Assembly (NCBI GenBank): GCA_006538405.1
Contig: BJKQ01000007.1
Coordinates: forward strand, 558,001-622,000
Direction of reading: 5' to 3'
Source: Hansfordia pulvinata
Lineage: Eukaryota; Ascomycota; Sordariomycetes; Xylariales
Length of the DNA stretch: 64,000 nt
Shown: one piece after another, positions 25,381 to 38,797 of the stretch
How positions within the stretch are numbered: the stretch's first letter is position 1
How the letters are laid out: each line of letters begins with the position of its first letter
Notes under the pieces: model-generated
What the model was told of the DNA's origin: nothing
The model's database searches: none
The model's input: the letters and a program-made list of their open reading frames with translations, nothing else
Translations under genes and position numbers: made by a program

Positions 25381-26654
25381 TTGAGCCGGGGAGGCCCGAG
25401 CACGCCAGATGGGGCCCGGCTGCACTGCCGGTTTCATCGTCGCCTCTTCCCCAGGCGAGGGGGCGGCGGCGGCGGTGGGTTGTGGTTTATGGGGCTTGGA
25501 CCGGGTTCCGGTGGCGACTGTGCTTTGCCTTTGCCGTGGAAAGGGCTGTCCGTGTGACCCTTTCGTTGCCACCGCCTTTCGCATTCCCTTTCATTGATCG
25601 CTGCCGTGTCATCATCCAGGCTACCTTACCTGCTTCTGTATGTAGGTAGGTACGAGTATCTCGGGTGGCTTAGGTAATCTACCCACCTACCTACGAGTAC
25701 CGTACTCGTTCCTCGGCCTTTCAAGGGCATTTCCGGGGCACATGGCAATTGCTACGCTGACGGGATGGGATTCTTTCCCTCATCGCTCCGGTCAGCGGTG
25801 CCACCACCAAGTGGCCCAGCAGCGCAGCAGCGCACCGACGAGCCCACGAACGAACTGGATGCGGCGCCTCTCGATGCCCCGGTGGACCTGAGCATGAACT
25901 TCCTTCCCAAAGCGCCCTCCCTTGTTCGTCATCGCCCATCTATCCCCGGCGAGGGCTGGGATGGCTTTGTCGCGGCTGTAGTGGACTGCGAGTATGGATA
26001 TCCCCGTACCATCCACCTACTACCCGCTACCACCGACCACACCGACCAACCTAACAATTACTACCTACCTACCTAATAAACCTCCCTCTGGGAACGGCCT
26101 CTTTCATTACTCGTGTGCCCGGCAGCCGCCTTTCAAGGAGACACGGATGGGGGCGGGAGGGCACTCGTTCCACATATGTACTCCGTACCTACCTACCCAC
26201 GCGTACGCAACAAAAGCCCCCTCCAAACTCCGATCCGTACTGAGACCAAGTTTCCCGTCCAGCAGAACCCCCCTTTCCTATTGCCCCATCAGGCAAGAGC
26301 TAAAAGGCCAGCTAAACAAGGGGGTAACCCACAGGGCCTCAACGACGACGACGACGAACCCCCCAAAGCCACAGCTGCGTGGCTCGCCGCCCAGGCTTTT
26401 TAATAAGAAAAAATTCACCAGCTCGAGTTCAATGGCCTATATTTTCCTTCTTTCTTCTTTGGCTTGTTATCTTCTCCCTCTTCGTTTTTCCTAGAATTTC
26501 ACAAGAAACGCGGTAGGTATCGGGGACGTGGACGGGCGGTGGGCGGATGGAGCGCCGGTCTAAAGTGTGTCGTCATAATGGCAGGTTCCTCCCCCTTGCG
26601 GAGTAGCTTCCCTGGTACTGATAGTGATTGACTGAAGGTGTGGGGGAAAGGGGA

Positions 26655-26676
26655 TGTGTGTGTGTGTGTGTGTGTG
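26655..26676. repeat. (TG)11 microsatellite
   Basis: Uninterrupted TG dinucleotides in non-coding DNA. Confidence 0.92.
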
Positions 26677-29600
26677 TTTTATCACCGGGGTCTGCTACTC
26701 GTACTCCCGGATTTTAGAAGGGCCCCGGCCGGCTGACTGCCTGCCTGCCTGCCTGCTACGCCTGCCTGCCTGTCCTAGCCAGAGCAGAGCTAAGATCGTC
26801 AGGCACACGGGTGTTGCTCGACGGCGACCCCGGCACACACCCACCCAGCCATTGATGGACAATTGCCTCGGAGGTTTTTGTTGCTGAGGTATGTGTCTCT
26901 GTCTACGAACTACACGTACCCAGGAAAATGAAAATAGGCGGCGCGCGCGAGTGGACATCCCCCCATGTGTCTCTCGTTTCTACCGACTAATCCGTACTCA
27001 CTCGTGCGTACGAGAAGAAGTCGGCCATTCCTTGTTGTTTAGTCGCCTCTTGGCCACCATTTTTTCGAAGCTTCCATCCCCGCCCCATCGTGCGGGCGCC
27101 AGCCGGCTTCTAAGCCCGGGTTTTAGGGGACACGGCGAATTGACGAGCGGCGGCGGCGGCGATTGACTCGTTACAAAGGCCACCACCACCACCCGCCCGC
27201 GGACAATGGAACTGGACTGTGAACTCACGTGGAGTGGGGAGGGAAGGGAAGGGGGAGGGAGGGGTGTTGTTCCCTCGAGCGGGGTTGCCGGCCACCTGAG
27301 GTCCACGAGACTAAGAATAATGATCGTCGACCGGCGCCGAATCCGCCGAGAATCCATCCCGCGACGGCAGCAGCAGCAGCAGCAGCAGAAACACCGGCAG
27401 TGTGCAGAGCCATTGGCGAGTGTGAGAGAGAGAGAGTGTGTGTGCATGGTGAGTGCGTGTGCAGGGGCGGGGGCTGAAAGAAAGAGAGGGCCTGGCCTGG
27501 CACACGGTTCCCACAAGTTGGATGCGATCCCGCCGCGCTTTTTCTAAGAATACCATGATTGTGCCTCCATTCCCACCCTTTCCATCTCTCTTTGCGTGTG
27601 CCCCCCCTCCTCTTCAGTCGCTTTCGCATGCGCTCCCTCCCCTCCTCTCTCTCTCTCTCTCTCTCTCTTGTGGCCGTGTTCTACTACCAAGTACGAGTAG
27701 CCCGGTTACTCGACACACACCACCTTCCACCCCGCCCCTCCCTCCCCTTCCCTCCACGCGATGAATCGGCGCCCCCGCCGCTCTAATCGTACCTACACCG
27801 AGCATTATATCATGCTTGGATAAGAAAAGAGTCAAAAAAAAAAAAAAAAAACACGGACGCTGCCTGGTCCCTCTCCGTTCCGCGCCGACCCATCCGGCGA
27901 GCAGCGTCGTCGGGCTCGTCATCGTCCCGAGGCAGGAGGCAGGAAGCGTGCTAGCAATGACCAAATGAGCTCATACCGTGCCCTTCACGTCTTTCTTCCG
28001 GCTCGGCGTGCGCGTCTGCTAACGTGCGTGTCTGCATCTTTGCTCACAAGTGACCTTGGTTACATTAGGTACCACTGATTAGCCTGCTCGCGATGCGGGT
28101 GCGAGAGTCTTCATCTGTTCCGAGCTTCGGCCACGTGGACGTTCCCCCGCTGAGTATGCCTCGCCGGCCGTTCTGTTGAGAGCCCACTCCTCCCCCGGAC
28201 CGCAGGTGGTGGTGGTGGTGAACTTTGCCCCCGGAGCCAGGCTCCCCGAGGCAGCGCCGCCCAATCGGTAGGGTAGGGGCCTAGAGACGCGACTAGACAG
28301 GCCGGTCGAGGCTGGTGGATTGGCTGGCTGATTGGTTGATACGTTGATAGATTGCACAAAGGCATGCACGCATTGCCACGCAATGTACCTAAGGTAATAT
28401 ACGATAAGTGAGAATGCCTGAGGGCAGGCGGGGCGCTGTCCAGTCGCCGGCGAGATGGGCCGTCGGCCGTGCAGCTGAGGTCGGGGGAAGGGAGGCGAGT
28501 GAGGCCCGTCCCGGTGGCAATCGGGGGGTTGTTCCTCCCTCCCTCTCTCTCTCTCTCTTCCGCTTCCCTTTTCTCCCTTTCCGATTCTTCAGACAGACAC
28601 GACTGGGCGCGCTGGGACCTCCTTGTCGTCCTCAACCGCTGGACGATCGACCTATGCAGCACTATCGACAGAGTCGAATCCCCCGTCGCGTCCCATGAAG
28701 ACCGCGCAACCGGGTAGCAGCAGCAGAGGAGCCGGCGCCCAGCAAGACAAGAGCTGGAGAGCCCCGGGCATCCTTCTCGTCTGGGCTGCGCGCGCGAGAT
28801 GACAGAGTTGATGTCAATCATTGCCAGGTTCACGCCCGCCAGGAACGATCGAGGGACGGGACAAAACAAACAAGACGAGTCGTCTTCTTATTACCATCTG
28901 CACAAAAAGGAAGAGGAGTTGGTGTGTACTTCTCACGAGTAATCGTAATCAGAGCCCCCCTGCGCGCTCGTCTGCGAGGACAACCGCACACCCGCTGCAG
29001 CAGGTCTCGCGACCGAAGGGGGAATCCCGAAATTCCCTGATCAACGCCCGTGGCACCCCTTAATCATCACGAATCGCCTCGGCATAGTCGGTAGGTAGGT
29101 AGGTAGGCTACCTAGGTACCTGCTTACTCGTACGCTGGCTCGTCGGCATGGGTTAGGTATACTACCTCTACGCGTACTGTCATTACCAACGAACCCGAGC
29201 TCGAAACAAAAGAAAGAAGCCCTTTCCACTTTCTGGGGGCTGTGGTGATCAGCAAAGAGGCACGCGAGGGCGGATTCGTCCGCGTTTAACCCACGTTTCT
29301 GGGCGCGCGCGGGTGCGTTTCAAACCCCGTTTACGCGCACCCACTGGACGTACCTAAGGCTAATCAAATCAGCTTAGGTAAGGACCTACCTTAGGTGCCT
29401 ACCTTCACCTACCTTACCAAAGTTAGAAGCGACGAACATGGCGAACAGACGCGGCGCCCAGGCTAATAAAGAGAGAGAGAGAAGTTTAGAACAGGCGTGC
29501 GAGAACGGAGTACTCCGTTCCCCAAGACTCCCGTCCATCCATACCAGGTACCAAGGTACCTTGGGTAGTGTAGCAGACGAAACGGCACGCCGAGGGAAGG

Positions 29601-31120
29601 GAACGGAATGGAACGGAACAAGGGAACGGAAGGGAACGGCGAACGGGGAACCGAGGGAGGGAAGGAGGGCTTTGATGAAGTCATAGCCCCGCGCGCGAGC
29701 AGCTCCGGTTTGTTTTAGCAGATGCCCCCGCCACGGTGTGGGTTTTGGACAGGTGGGCGCAGCTATTCCCACTCGCGCCGACGACATCTGCTCCGCACGG
29801 GCGGCGACCGCGATGGGTCCCAAGTGACGACGGACGGCGGACTTCCAAGTCCCCCTCCTCTCCCTCAGCTTGTCCCGTCTGCTTGGACGCTACCTATCAG
29901 TCAGGAGGAGGCTTTTGCCCCCATCATCGCCGCCCTACGAGTAGATCCAGCCGTGCCGTCCCTCATTGCGCCTCGTCAGGATCATGAGCCATTACGCCGG
30001 GTGGGAGCATCCCACCGTGTGCTGTGGTCGTACGCATCACGTATACATTAGTAAGGGGAACAATAGTAGAGCCTTCAACCCTTGAATTTCCCAGCGTCTC
30101 GAGCGGAAGACCGATCCAGGTTCCCTCGCGCCTGCTCCACCCCCCTTCCCGTCTCCCTTTCCTCGCGGGAGCTACACAAGAGAGGCAGTAGACGACGTCC
30201 GTCACCCTCCCGAGAGCTTGTCTGCGGCCTGTCTTCACGCTGTGCTGTACAACGAGCAGAGACTCCATCGGTCGCCCTCGGGGAGAGAGGAGGACCGACG
30301 CGGGCCGCCGCTTCCCGCACGGCAGCGGCATGCGGATGTCATGGCTGTCAGTCTCCCCGCATTCCCCGGACTTCGTGGAGTCTGGCGAGCGCACAGTTGG
30401 GTCCCCCCCATCGTTGTCGTTCCCGTTATCGTGTCTGCCACCCCCCCTTCCCCCGCGGATTCCGAAAACGCGGCGACTCACTGTGCTTGGCCCGCGTGTA
30501 GGTCTCGATATTCGTTGAGTCGATTTGTTACTTCGGTCCACACCCCCCGGGTATCGTGCGGGCGCAGCGGTTTCTTGTGTCCATCTCTCCCCGCATCGGC
30601 GCCGCGTTGGCCGGGCTCGCGCTGCTTACTATTTGTTGTTGCTGCGGGCGGGCGGGCGTCCGGCGGGCGCTCTGCCCGCCGCCGTCAAGACTCGAGAGAA
30701 ATGATTTCCGAGTCCTAAAAGGAAACAGCATTGCGCTGTAGCAAGGCGGACAAAAGAACCCCCCCGCCCCCCTCGGGATGAAAAGGAGGTTTCCGTGAGT
30801 CGTCGATAACTGTTAGTCGCTAGCCGGCCAATATGGCGGCGAATATTGGCTCTCAAATGGTCTCTGGCTCACACATGATCAACTATGCCCGGCGGCAGCT
30901 TGCCAAAGTCGCGGGCTTGGGCCTCCTAAGCCCGGTTTATTTGGCGTCTCGCGCATCAACCGGGGTGCTTGCATGTCCAGGGCGCGGCTAGGTCGGCGTG
31001 GCGAGGTGACGCTTTTACTCCTTGGCCTTACGGCATTCTGAGAAACCAAGACTATGATTTTGACAAGGTTGTGTGGTGGCTGGTGCTGTCTATACGTGGC
31101 TTGCTGCTGTTCGGACTGGC

Positions 31121-31150
31121 CGCGGTTCGGACAGGTCGCGGTTCGGACAG
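31121..31150. repeat. Two perfect copies of a 14-bp unit
   Basis: The 14-mer CGCGGTTCGGACAG occurs at 31121-31134 and 31137-31150, with a diverged third copy (TGTTCGGACTGG) immediately upstream; a short local tandem duplication with 16-bp period. Confidence 0.85.
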
Positions 31151-34100
31151 TAAGGAACGCGACGCCCGGTCCTGCCCTCCAGAATAAGCTATGCGACATG
31201 CCAACGTTAACAACCCGGCGAGGAGGGAAAGCTGGTTGCGTGTGAGTGTCGCCTGAGTAAGTCGTGTCAGGAAGAGACGCTGGTTGACCTCTGTGCGGGC
31301 AGTGGTGTTGCGGCCGTGGGAGACCTTTCTGTTCTCGACAGTGAGTGGTGTTTGGGGTCTTCGATGCGGTTGAGTTGCTGCCCCTCCCCTGCTCCTGTCT
31401 TCTTTGCGCACGGCACGGCGACTGGGATACACACAGGCGGCCATTGAGGGACGACCAGACATCCAGGTCGCGCCGAAGTGTCTGTTTGTCTTCTGGGGCG
31501 CCATAGGAGCATGCGAAGTCTGGTACGACCTTTAGAGACGCGAAAGTAAACATATTTCGCATTTCAACTTGTGGATAACTGTCAGACCCGCCAGCAATGT
31601 GTCAAGTTCCTGACAGCGATTATATCAGATAGTGATATGTGAGGGCGTGCGTCAATCCGCCAGACACACCAGTAGCAGATGAGCCCTAACTGCTTCTCGT
31701 TGACGGTCATGTGGCAGCGAGACACTACACAAGTCGAGAGCCTGGACGACTCGCTGGGCCGACGCAACCTTGGCCAGGTCACTTTGCGACATCAACACAG
31801 TGCCCCGCGAAACCCATCCGATTCTTGTAGACAAGGCCTGTCGACTGGAATCAAGCGTATATCACCAAGCGGCGTCGTAGGTTGTCCACAGCGTCCTACG
31901 GATCGCGATGTGCCTGGCTCAAAACCCCCAAGTCGGCAGAAGGCTCAGGTAGAGTACCCAGAATTGAGCCATACACGAAACAGCACCTGAATGATCACCC
32001 CTTGATGCTCGTTTGAAGCATGCTGGGAAACATGTTTACTTCAGGTGCTGCGAGATAGACAGCACAGCCGGGTCGTTATGAACTGACAGAGCCCCCTAGC
32101 CCGCGTGGTCGAGCGTCGTCATGACGCTACTGAGAGCAAGACACTCTCAGGCCCTCCGTTCCTGGGTTTATCAGCCGCGTCCGTTACCAGGCCCCATATT
32201 GCGAGATATCGAGACGACACGCGAAGAGTCTACAAAACTCCAGCTATTCGCCAGAAACGCGAGTCGAGGCTTGGTCACGACCCGCGAGACCTCAACCAGA
32301 GAGAAGAAAGAGGCTCGCTAGATGTATGTTCTCCGCGAAGCATGTAAAGGCGTTACGCAGCACAACCTCCGCCTACGAGGAAGAGCTTCTCCCGGGGAAC
32401 GGCACGGCCACTCATTCGACCGACACTGGCTTCGGACGGTTGAGAAGAAGGAGATGGATTTATCTCGAAGAGTCAAGTTACACGAGAGCAGCGTCAGCTG
32501 GCACATTGTCAGGAGTGAGGCGGCTGCTCAAAGACTGAGCCGGTCGTGGCGGTGGCTGGCTGCCACCGCTGCTGGTCTTCGCAGTTCGGGCTTTACTTGA
32601 CGAAACTGTCTGCTGAATATATGTCTAGTCGCCAAACGCACTGGCGGGGAGTGTTCCGGAAGCTGCAGATTTGAGCTTACCCTAAAGACATCGAAACCTC
32701 CGCCAGTCCTATCCCTGAATAGTACTACTCGCACCCTATCTATATTCCTGGATGTAGCTGTGAAGGACACTGAGAAGCGCATTGATTATTCCTTTGGATC
32801 CACTGTCCCCGCGCCTCACCTGGTCTTGAAAGCCTGCGCCTTGAGTGTCCGAACCAGACGCTTCCTCGTCTTCTGCCTTTGGCCCCCGACTGGTATCCGA
32901 GCAGACACCGGGCGAAAGCTGCCCGGTTCGTCACCGTCATGGGAACATATCACGACATCGGATCTGAGAACAGTGATTTTTGCCTGGAGCCACGATCTTT
33001 CATGATACCGCCTCGTAGGACAGGCGTCCAGTGCTCCCCATGGGCAGGTGCCCGTCGTGGGGATAGCTTTGAGTTTGAGAGCCGGCCGACGCCCAGGGCT
33101 CGCTGCGAGCCAATACGATATGCCCAGCTGGTCGTCAACCTTCGGCGAGGTGGCTGCTATGATTTGGCAATGCAGTGAGCGCCTGTTACACTGTGCACGT
33201 GGCCTTGTTTAGACCTTACCGTAAGGACGCCTTCGTATACGGTACTTTGATTGGCCTCACGTCTGTACGTAGGCCGCTGCGGGATGCAGACAAAAGCCCG
33301 AATTTTGACACGATGAGCCTTTGATCTCGAGAGCGGGCTGGCAGATATACTCGTAGGGGTCTGTCGCAAGTTGCTGTTACGGCCCGCGTCGTGAAGACCT
33401 GCTGCGTGTCTGACATTGCTGCAGTCTCGCGCGACTACTTGTAGTTGTGTCAATCGGCCGTGAAGAGTTGGTGGCTGACATGGAATATATCCGGCTCCGT
33501 GATCTGTGGCGTTCTGGTAATCGGCATCCCGGAGAAGAGGGCCGGGGAGAGATTTGTGCGCGGCCCATTATTCATGGGTAGGTCTCGCACTGTCGACAGG
33601 GATACCTCGTCCTCAGGCATACTCGTACGGAGTAGTAATGAAAGAATACAGGCGACCCGCGTCCGAAGTACGACACAAAAAGTACTTGCACCCCTCGGGC
33701 CTATAGGCCGATCTCGTCGATCTGACAGAGATCTCTGGGGAGACCGGGTGACAAGCACGGAGCGCAGCGTGCGTGAGTACGAGTAGCTGTACCATGCTAC
33801 GACGTCAACTGGCCCAAGATCTCCCGTGGCTATGCTTGTAAGAGTATGCGCTCCCCCTGCCCGGCAGAGCCTTGCCATGTTGCATGTGGCGGATCCGTGG
33901 TGAGCGAAGCCGAGTGCTCGTCTCCAGCACGGGCACCGACCACAACAATGGCACGGGTCGTTCATCTTGCAAAGACAACTGCCGCGGCAGACACTCGATA
34001 CGGGTACGGATACAAAGTGTGAGTACTCCCCCGTATGGAGAGAAATCTGACGCAAAGGGAAAAAGAACAGAGCCTATTGGCTGCTTGGCTCGTCCTCATC

Positions 34101-36185
34101 TCCCGGATTTGCAGCTTGTGATGAGTGGCGCTGGAGAGAAGGCGCGTGAAGGCCTAATCTGCCGGCCAAATCTGTGGGCCGATAGACCTCCAGCTTCCAC
34201 ACAAAGTGCCACCAGTCTCCGTCCGAGCTTTCCGGGTACGAGAAGTAGTCGAGGGGCAGAGCGTGGCAGACCACCGACGCGGGTTGCTGGACAGAAGAAT
34301 GCACTCGTGTGCCAGGCGAGCCGAGTCCCAAGACCGCAAAGTGCGTCCCGCTCTCCTGAGGCTAAAAACCCCCCGAGACGCCAGTACCTGATTACGGGTA
34401 CCCCATAGCCAATCTTTTGCCGGGCGCCGGCCCACGCGCGCCGCAACGGCGCATGTCGACGGCCGTGCGGACCACCTCTTCAGCTGGCCTGACGCTCCGG
34501 GCCTTTGCCCAGGTCAGCCGCGCCGGAGGGCACACCTGCGCGAGCATCCCACCGGAGAGCCGCCTAGAGCAACGATCGCAATCATAGGGGCCTACTCGTA
34601 GGTGCCACTGGTGGGTGTGAGACGAGAGGCGGAGCGGAGCGGGCTTCTTGGTCAGCGGTGAGAGCACCCGCGCCGCCTGTCCTGTCAACGAGCGGGCAGG
34701 GCGCAATGGAAATAAACACTTTTACTCGTATTAGGGATATACCGCGGCCGACCTTGATGCTGTGTGCACAGGGCTTGATACACGTACTCGTACGAGTCAG
34801 GGCTGCTGACGTCTGATCACCTTGGCTTTGTGCCGGTACTCATAGACGCATCGAGTGCTCGTAGCATCGAGTGTATGCTTTTCTCGACAAAAGGAACAAG
34901 CTTCTGAGGCTCCATGCTGCTCCATGCTGCCGGGCGTTGGTTGGTCGCCCGGATGGAAGCGCACCCATGCACAGTCCGTGGAAAAGAAAAGAGAAGAAAC
35001 AAAAGGAGAAGAGAGGCACCTCTGCGAGCGCTTGTACCCGCACCTGGAACCCTGTGTGCTCCAGTCATACTCGTACTGCTGCCAGCAGTCGAGCAGACGA
35101 TCGCAACGCTGGATCAACAGGTTGGTGGTGGGCTGGGAGGGGACAATGGGGCCCGTCCGTCGCGTTGTCTTACTCCCAAGTTAGCCGTGACCCAAGCCCC
35201 ATCCGCGGCCCACGTCGCGTCACCGGAGCCAGCAAACGCGGCTCGGTGGCCCCCTGCCTGATGGATGGACTGTGCCTAACTTATGACGGGAGCTCAGCAT
35301 GGTGATGAACGCCACGTACGTTAGACGCCATGCGGGCATATCCGGTGCTTATACTATCGTAGAAGCACAGTCTACTCCCACACACTCAGCGACGCGGCAT
35401 GGCACGTGTCTGCAGACTGCCGTACCTGCCCGTGCTCGTAGGAGTACGCGCATGCTCACACCTGTTGCTGCGCGCACGCGACTAGCGCCCTGCATGTACC
35501 ACAGCCCCGAACGACAGGCGCAGCCACTGCAAAGACGCGCAACCAAGGATACAAGCCTCGCTCCCTTGACGCGGCTGCGGCTAGATCCACGGGACGGGGC
35601 TCTTGGACCTCATCTTATTGTTGCAGGTGCCGCCGAGTAAGGTACTCGTATGAGTAGCACTCCGCGTGATTTCCTGGCCCGAATACATCGGGTCTATCCA
35701 AGCAGGTACTTCACCCGCAGGGCAACCTGGCTCCAGACAGGGCCTGTACCTGCCATTCTCACGTGCAAGGTACTCCAGTCCGGATACATAATATTCTTCT
35801 CGATCCGAAATCTCATCCTCCTGGCCCCCTTTCCCCCTTCCCTCCTTTCCCCTGTCCAACCCTGTTTCCTCTCCCATAAAGCATCCAATGACTCTCGATT
35901 GACGGGTGTGGAAGCGCATCTCCAGTCCTGCCAGTTGGGTTCACCTTCACGTCACTCCTTTACCCCCCTTTCTTTTCCCTTCCTTCGCCGCCGTGCCCGG
36001 CCTTTCTTCTTCTTTCCTGTCAGTTCTTGCGACAGCCGCGACAGCCTCGCCCATAGAACCAACCCAGCGCCTCCGCCGCCAACCCCGGCCCCGCGTACGC
36101 CCGCTCGCCGCTCTGTTCCGGCGCCGTCTCGCCTGCCTTTCGCGATAGAGCCACGACGCAGAGCCCCGAGCAGACGACGACCATC

Positions 36186-37421
36186 ATGTCGGCCGCCCCC
36201 GCCACCCTCTGGGACTCGCTCCCTGTGCCGACCCTCGACCGGCCCTTTGGCGTCCACCTGTGGCCCATCTTCAACAAGGCCTTCGAGCTGGTCGCCGGCT
36301 ACCCGGCCGACGACTTTGAGTTTGAGGCTGGCCGCACCCCCATGTCCACCCTCAAGGAGACGTCCATCTTTGTCGTCATCTACTACGCCATCATCTTCGG
36401 TGGCCGCGAGTACATGCGCGGCCGCGAGCCTTTCAAGCTCAAGACGCTCTTCCTGATCCACAACTTCTACCTGACCGCCATCAGCGGTGCTCTCCTGCTT
36501 CTCTTCATTGAGCAGCTGCTGCCCACCCTGGTCCGCAACGGCGTCTTCTACTCCATCTGCGACGACAATGGCGGCTGGACCAAGCCCCTGGTTGTGCTCT
36601 ACTACGTGCGTCTCGCCTTGCCCGTCACACCGTCTGCCTGATCTCTAGCTGACAAATCTCTGCAGCTGAACTACCTCACCAAGTACCTCGAACTCCTGGA
36701 CACCTGCTTCCTGTTTCTCAAGAAGAAGCCCCTGAGTAGGTTGCCCTGTTGCCCCAACGCTTTACAACCAAGCCAGACCAACGACTGACATGAAATGCAG
36801 CCTTCCTCCACTGCTACCACCATGGTGCCACTGCTGTCCTGTGCTACAGCCAGCTTATTGGCAAGACCCCCGTCTCTTGGGTTCCCATCACGCTCAACTT
36901 GACCGTCCACGTCGTCATGTACTGGTACTACTTCCAGAGTGCCCGTGGCGTCCGCATTTGGTGGAAGGAGTGGGTTACTCGCCTCCAGATCATCCAGTTC
37001 ATCATCGACCTCGGTATGTGACATTCCCAGTCCCCTACAGACGCACCCCAGTACTTTCAGATCGTTGGACTAACCTCGCACGACCCGAACAGGCTTCGTC
37101 TACTTCGCCTCGTACACCTACTTTACCTCGCAGTACTTCCCCTGGATGCCCAACTCGGGCAAGTGCGGTGGCGAGGAGTTCGCGGCGTTTGCCGGTGTCG
37201 GTGTTCTCACCTCGTACCTCGTGCTCTTCATCTCGTTCTACATTGCCACCTACAAGAAGGACAAGAAGGCGCCCAGCGCTCGCAAGTCTCTGCGCCGCAT
37301 GTCCCAGGCTCCTCTGCCCGACCCTCACGGATCTGCCGCTGCCGAGGTCAAGAAGCAGCAGGCCAAGACGACCGGTGCCAAGCCCAACGGTGGCCCGACC
37401 ACCCGCTCCCGCAAGGCGTAA
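36186..37421 (+). CDS. ELO-family fatty acid elongase (3-ketoacyl-CoA synthase)
   Basis: Exons 36186-36605, 36666-36735, 36801-37013 and 37093-37421, all GT-AG and in phase; 343 residues. ELO proteins are ER membrane condensing enzymes that join malonyl-CoA to long-chain acyl-CoA, the first step of each elongation round for very-long-chain and sphingolipid acyl chains. The diagnostic histidine box HCYHHG is at residues 167-172, preceded by [22 protein letters not shown] and followed by [13 protein letters not shown]. Several membrane helices are evident ([36 protein letters not shown]). The C-terminal tail is Lys/Arg-rich and cytosolic in type. Length and motif pattern match the yeast Elo2/Elo3 class more than short-chain members, but substrate chain length is inferred. 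Upstream DNA from about 35820 is strongly CT-rich, as at many highly expressed fungal promoters. Confidence 0.95.
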
Positions 37422-38797
37422 ATGTCTTGAGGGCAACGTGCAAGCTTGTCAGGGGCCGCATTTTGCTAAGGCTTCCTAACATAGCAGAGCGGCTCACGGG
37501 CTGCTTGAAGCACAAGACCATGCGCCAGTCTGGGTTAACCAGATCCCGAGAGGTGCTTTTCTCTAAAATCTGTATTACAGACCTTGTAATCTACGACGGG
37601 TCGTGTGAACGACCCAACCCCATGACGATATATGTGGACCGGACTTTACCGGCGCGGGGATTAATGTGTATGGAGGACAGAGGCCGATGGAGAGGGGAAG
37701 TTCGGCGTGGCTGTGGATGAAGAAGCAGGCCGAGTCTGACTGCGATGCCAGTAGGCGCTTGTTTGTCTTCTTTGGCCCTTTCGGCGACCAGTGTTGGGGC
37801 CGTCAAGTAATCGAAAAGCGAGACGGGCAAAGCAACCAGCCCCCCTGACGATGTGTCGCAGCGGTCGATGGTGGCTTTGTTGCCGAGCGGCAGAAGGCGT
37901 AAGAGTGAGGCTGCGTCAGCAGTTCTCGAACTTGTCAGAGGCATTGTTGGCCATGATGGGACGCGTACATAGGAGCATATATATAGCCCCAGCCCTCAGC
38001 CAGATTACTCGCAATCTAGAAGTGCCAATACTCATTTGCCCGCGCCGAACTTGCGTGAATACGTTACTGTCGGCTTAGACACTGGAAGACAAGGCTGTGT
38101 GGCAAAAGTGATGCTACCAAGTCGGCCCTGTCTTCTGCTCTCGTCGTTGCTCTGCACTGGGGAAGAAATGCCAATCGGAGCGCGGCGACCATAGCCTGGA
38201 AGGCGTCTGGCTCAAAGGTGTCCTGGTCATGTTCGCAGGGCGTGGCGATGGAAAAGGTTTACGCACTGAATGTGCAGCTGCTTCATCGCAGCAGCGAAAA
38301 ACATCGGGATCCGCTGTCGCGAAGCCGAGAGCCAATCAGCAGGGCTCAATTGGAGATGAGCGTTTTGGGAATAGTGCCCCTGGGTCGGGTGGCATGATGG
38401 TTAGGTGGCGAGTATTGAGTACTTGCCTTGAGCGCGATTCTGCCCCCTTTTAGGCGTTCTAATGGGGGCTGATAAGTACCGGCACCGGGACGCCTGGCTG
38501 AGGCGAGGAACGGCAGCAGGTGGGACCGGGTGGTGCAGGAGCGAGCGACGGGCGTGCGTGCCTGCCTGGGCTGCCGGGCCTGCCCAGCGAGTGGCCCTGG
38601 GCATCGGCTGATGAGCGAAAAGAAATCTCTCCAATCAACACCAGCCGTCGTCACCCACACCAATCAATCCAATCCATCACCGACCAAACCGTCCACGCCC
38701 GGCCTCGATTGACCTCACCTCACCTCACCACCCTCCGGCACCTCTCCACTCTCGCTCCCGACCACCACCACAAACACACACACACACACCCGCCGCC
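37422..38797. other. Intergenic region between elongase and COX6 genes
   Basis: No coding feature was recognised. The left part is presumably the elongase 3' UTR and terminator; the right 150 bp (38650-38797) are C-rich with CACC repeats and lead into the COX6 start, consistent with its promoter or leader. Confidence 0.65.

Larger units (their letters stand above)
20554..36185. other. 15.6 kb gene-poor region
   Basis: No gene could be supported on either strand. Between 20.6 and 30 kb the DNA is packed with simple repeats (GAC near 20750, G16 at 22421-22436, CGACCT at 23519-23541, TCTGC-type near 24650-24700, GGTCA at 25353-25380, TG at 26655-26676, CT near 27646-27668, GGAAC-type at 29597-29655), TAGGTAGG/CCTACCTA tracts (25640-25690, 26060-26080, 29088-29120, 29370-29420) and TACGAGTA octamers. 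From about 30.8 to 34.8 kb simple repeats nearly vanish and composition is more even, as in old coding or transposon sequence, but no family was recognised. The last 400 bp before 36186 are CT-rich, as expected just upstream of the elongase start. Confidence 0.6.

Noticed and set aside
30800..34800. Named transposon relic
   Set aside because: No terminal repeats, integrase, reverse transcriptase or transposase motif could be recognised in any frame.
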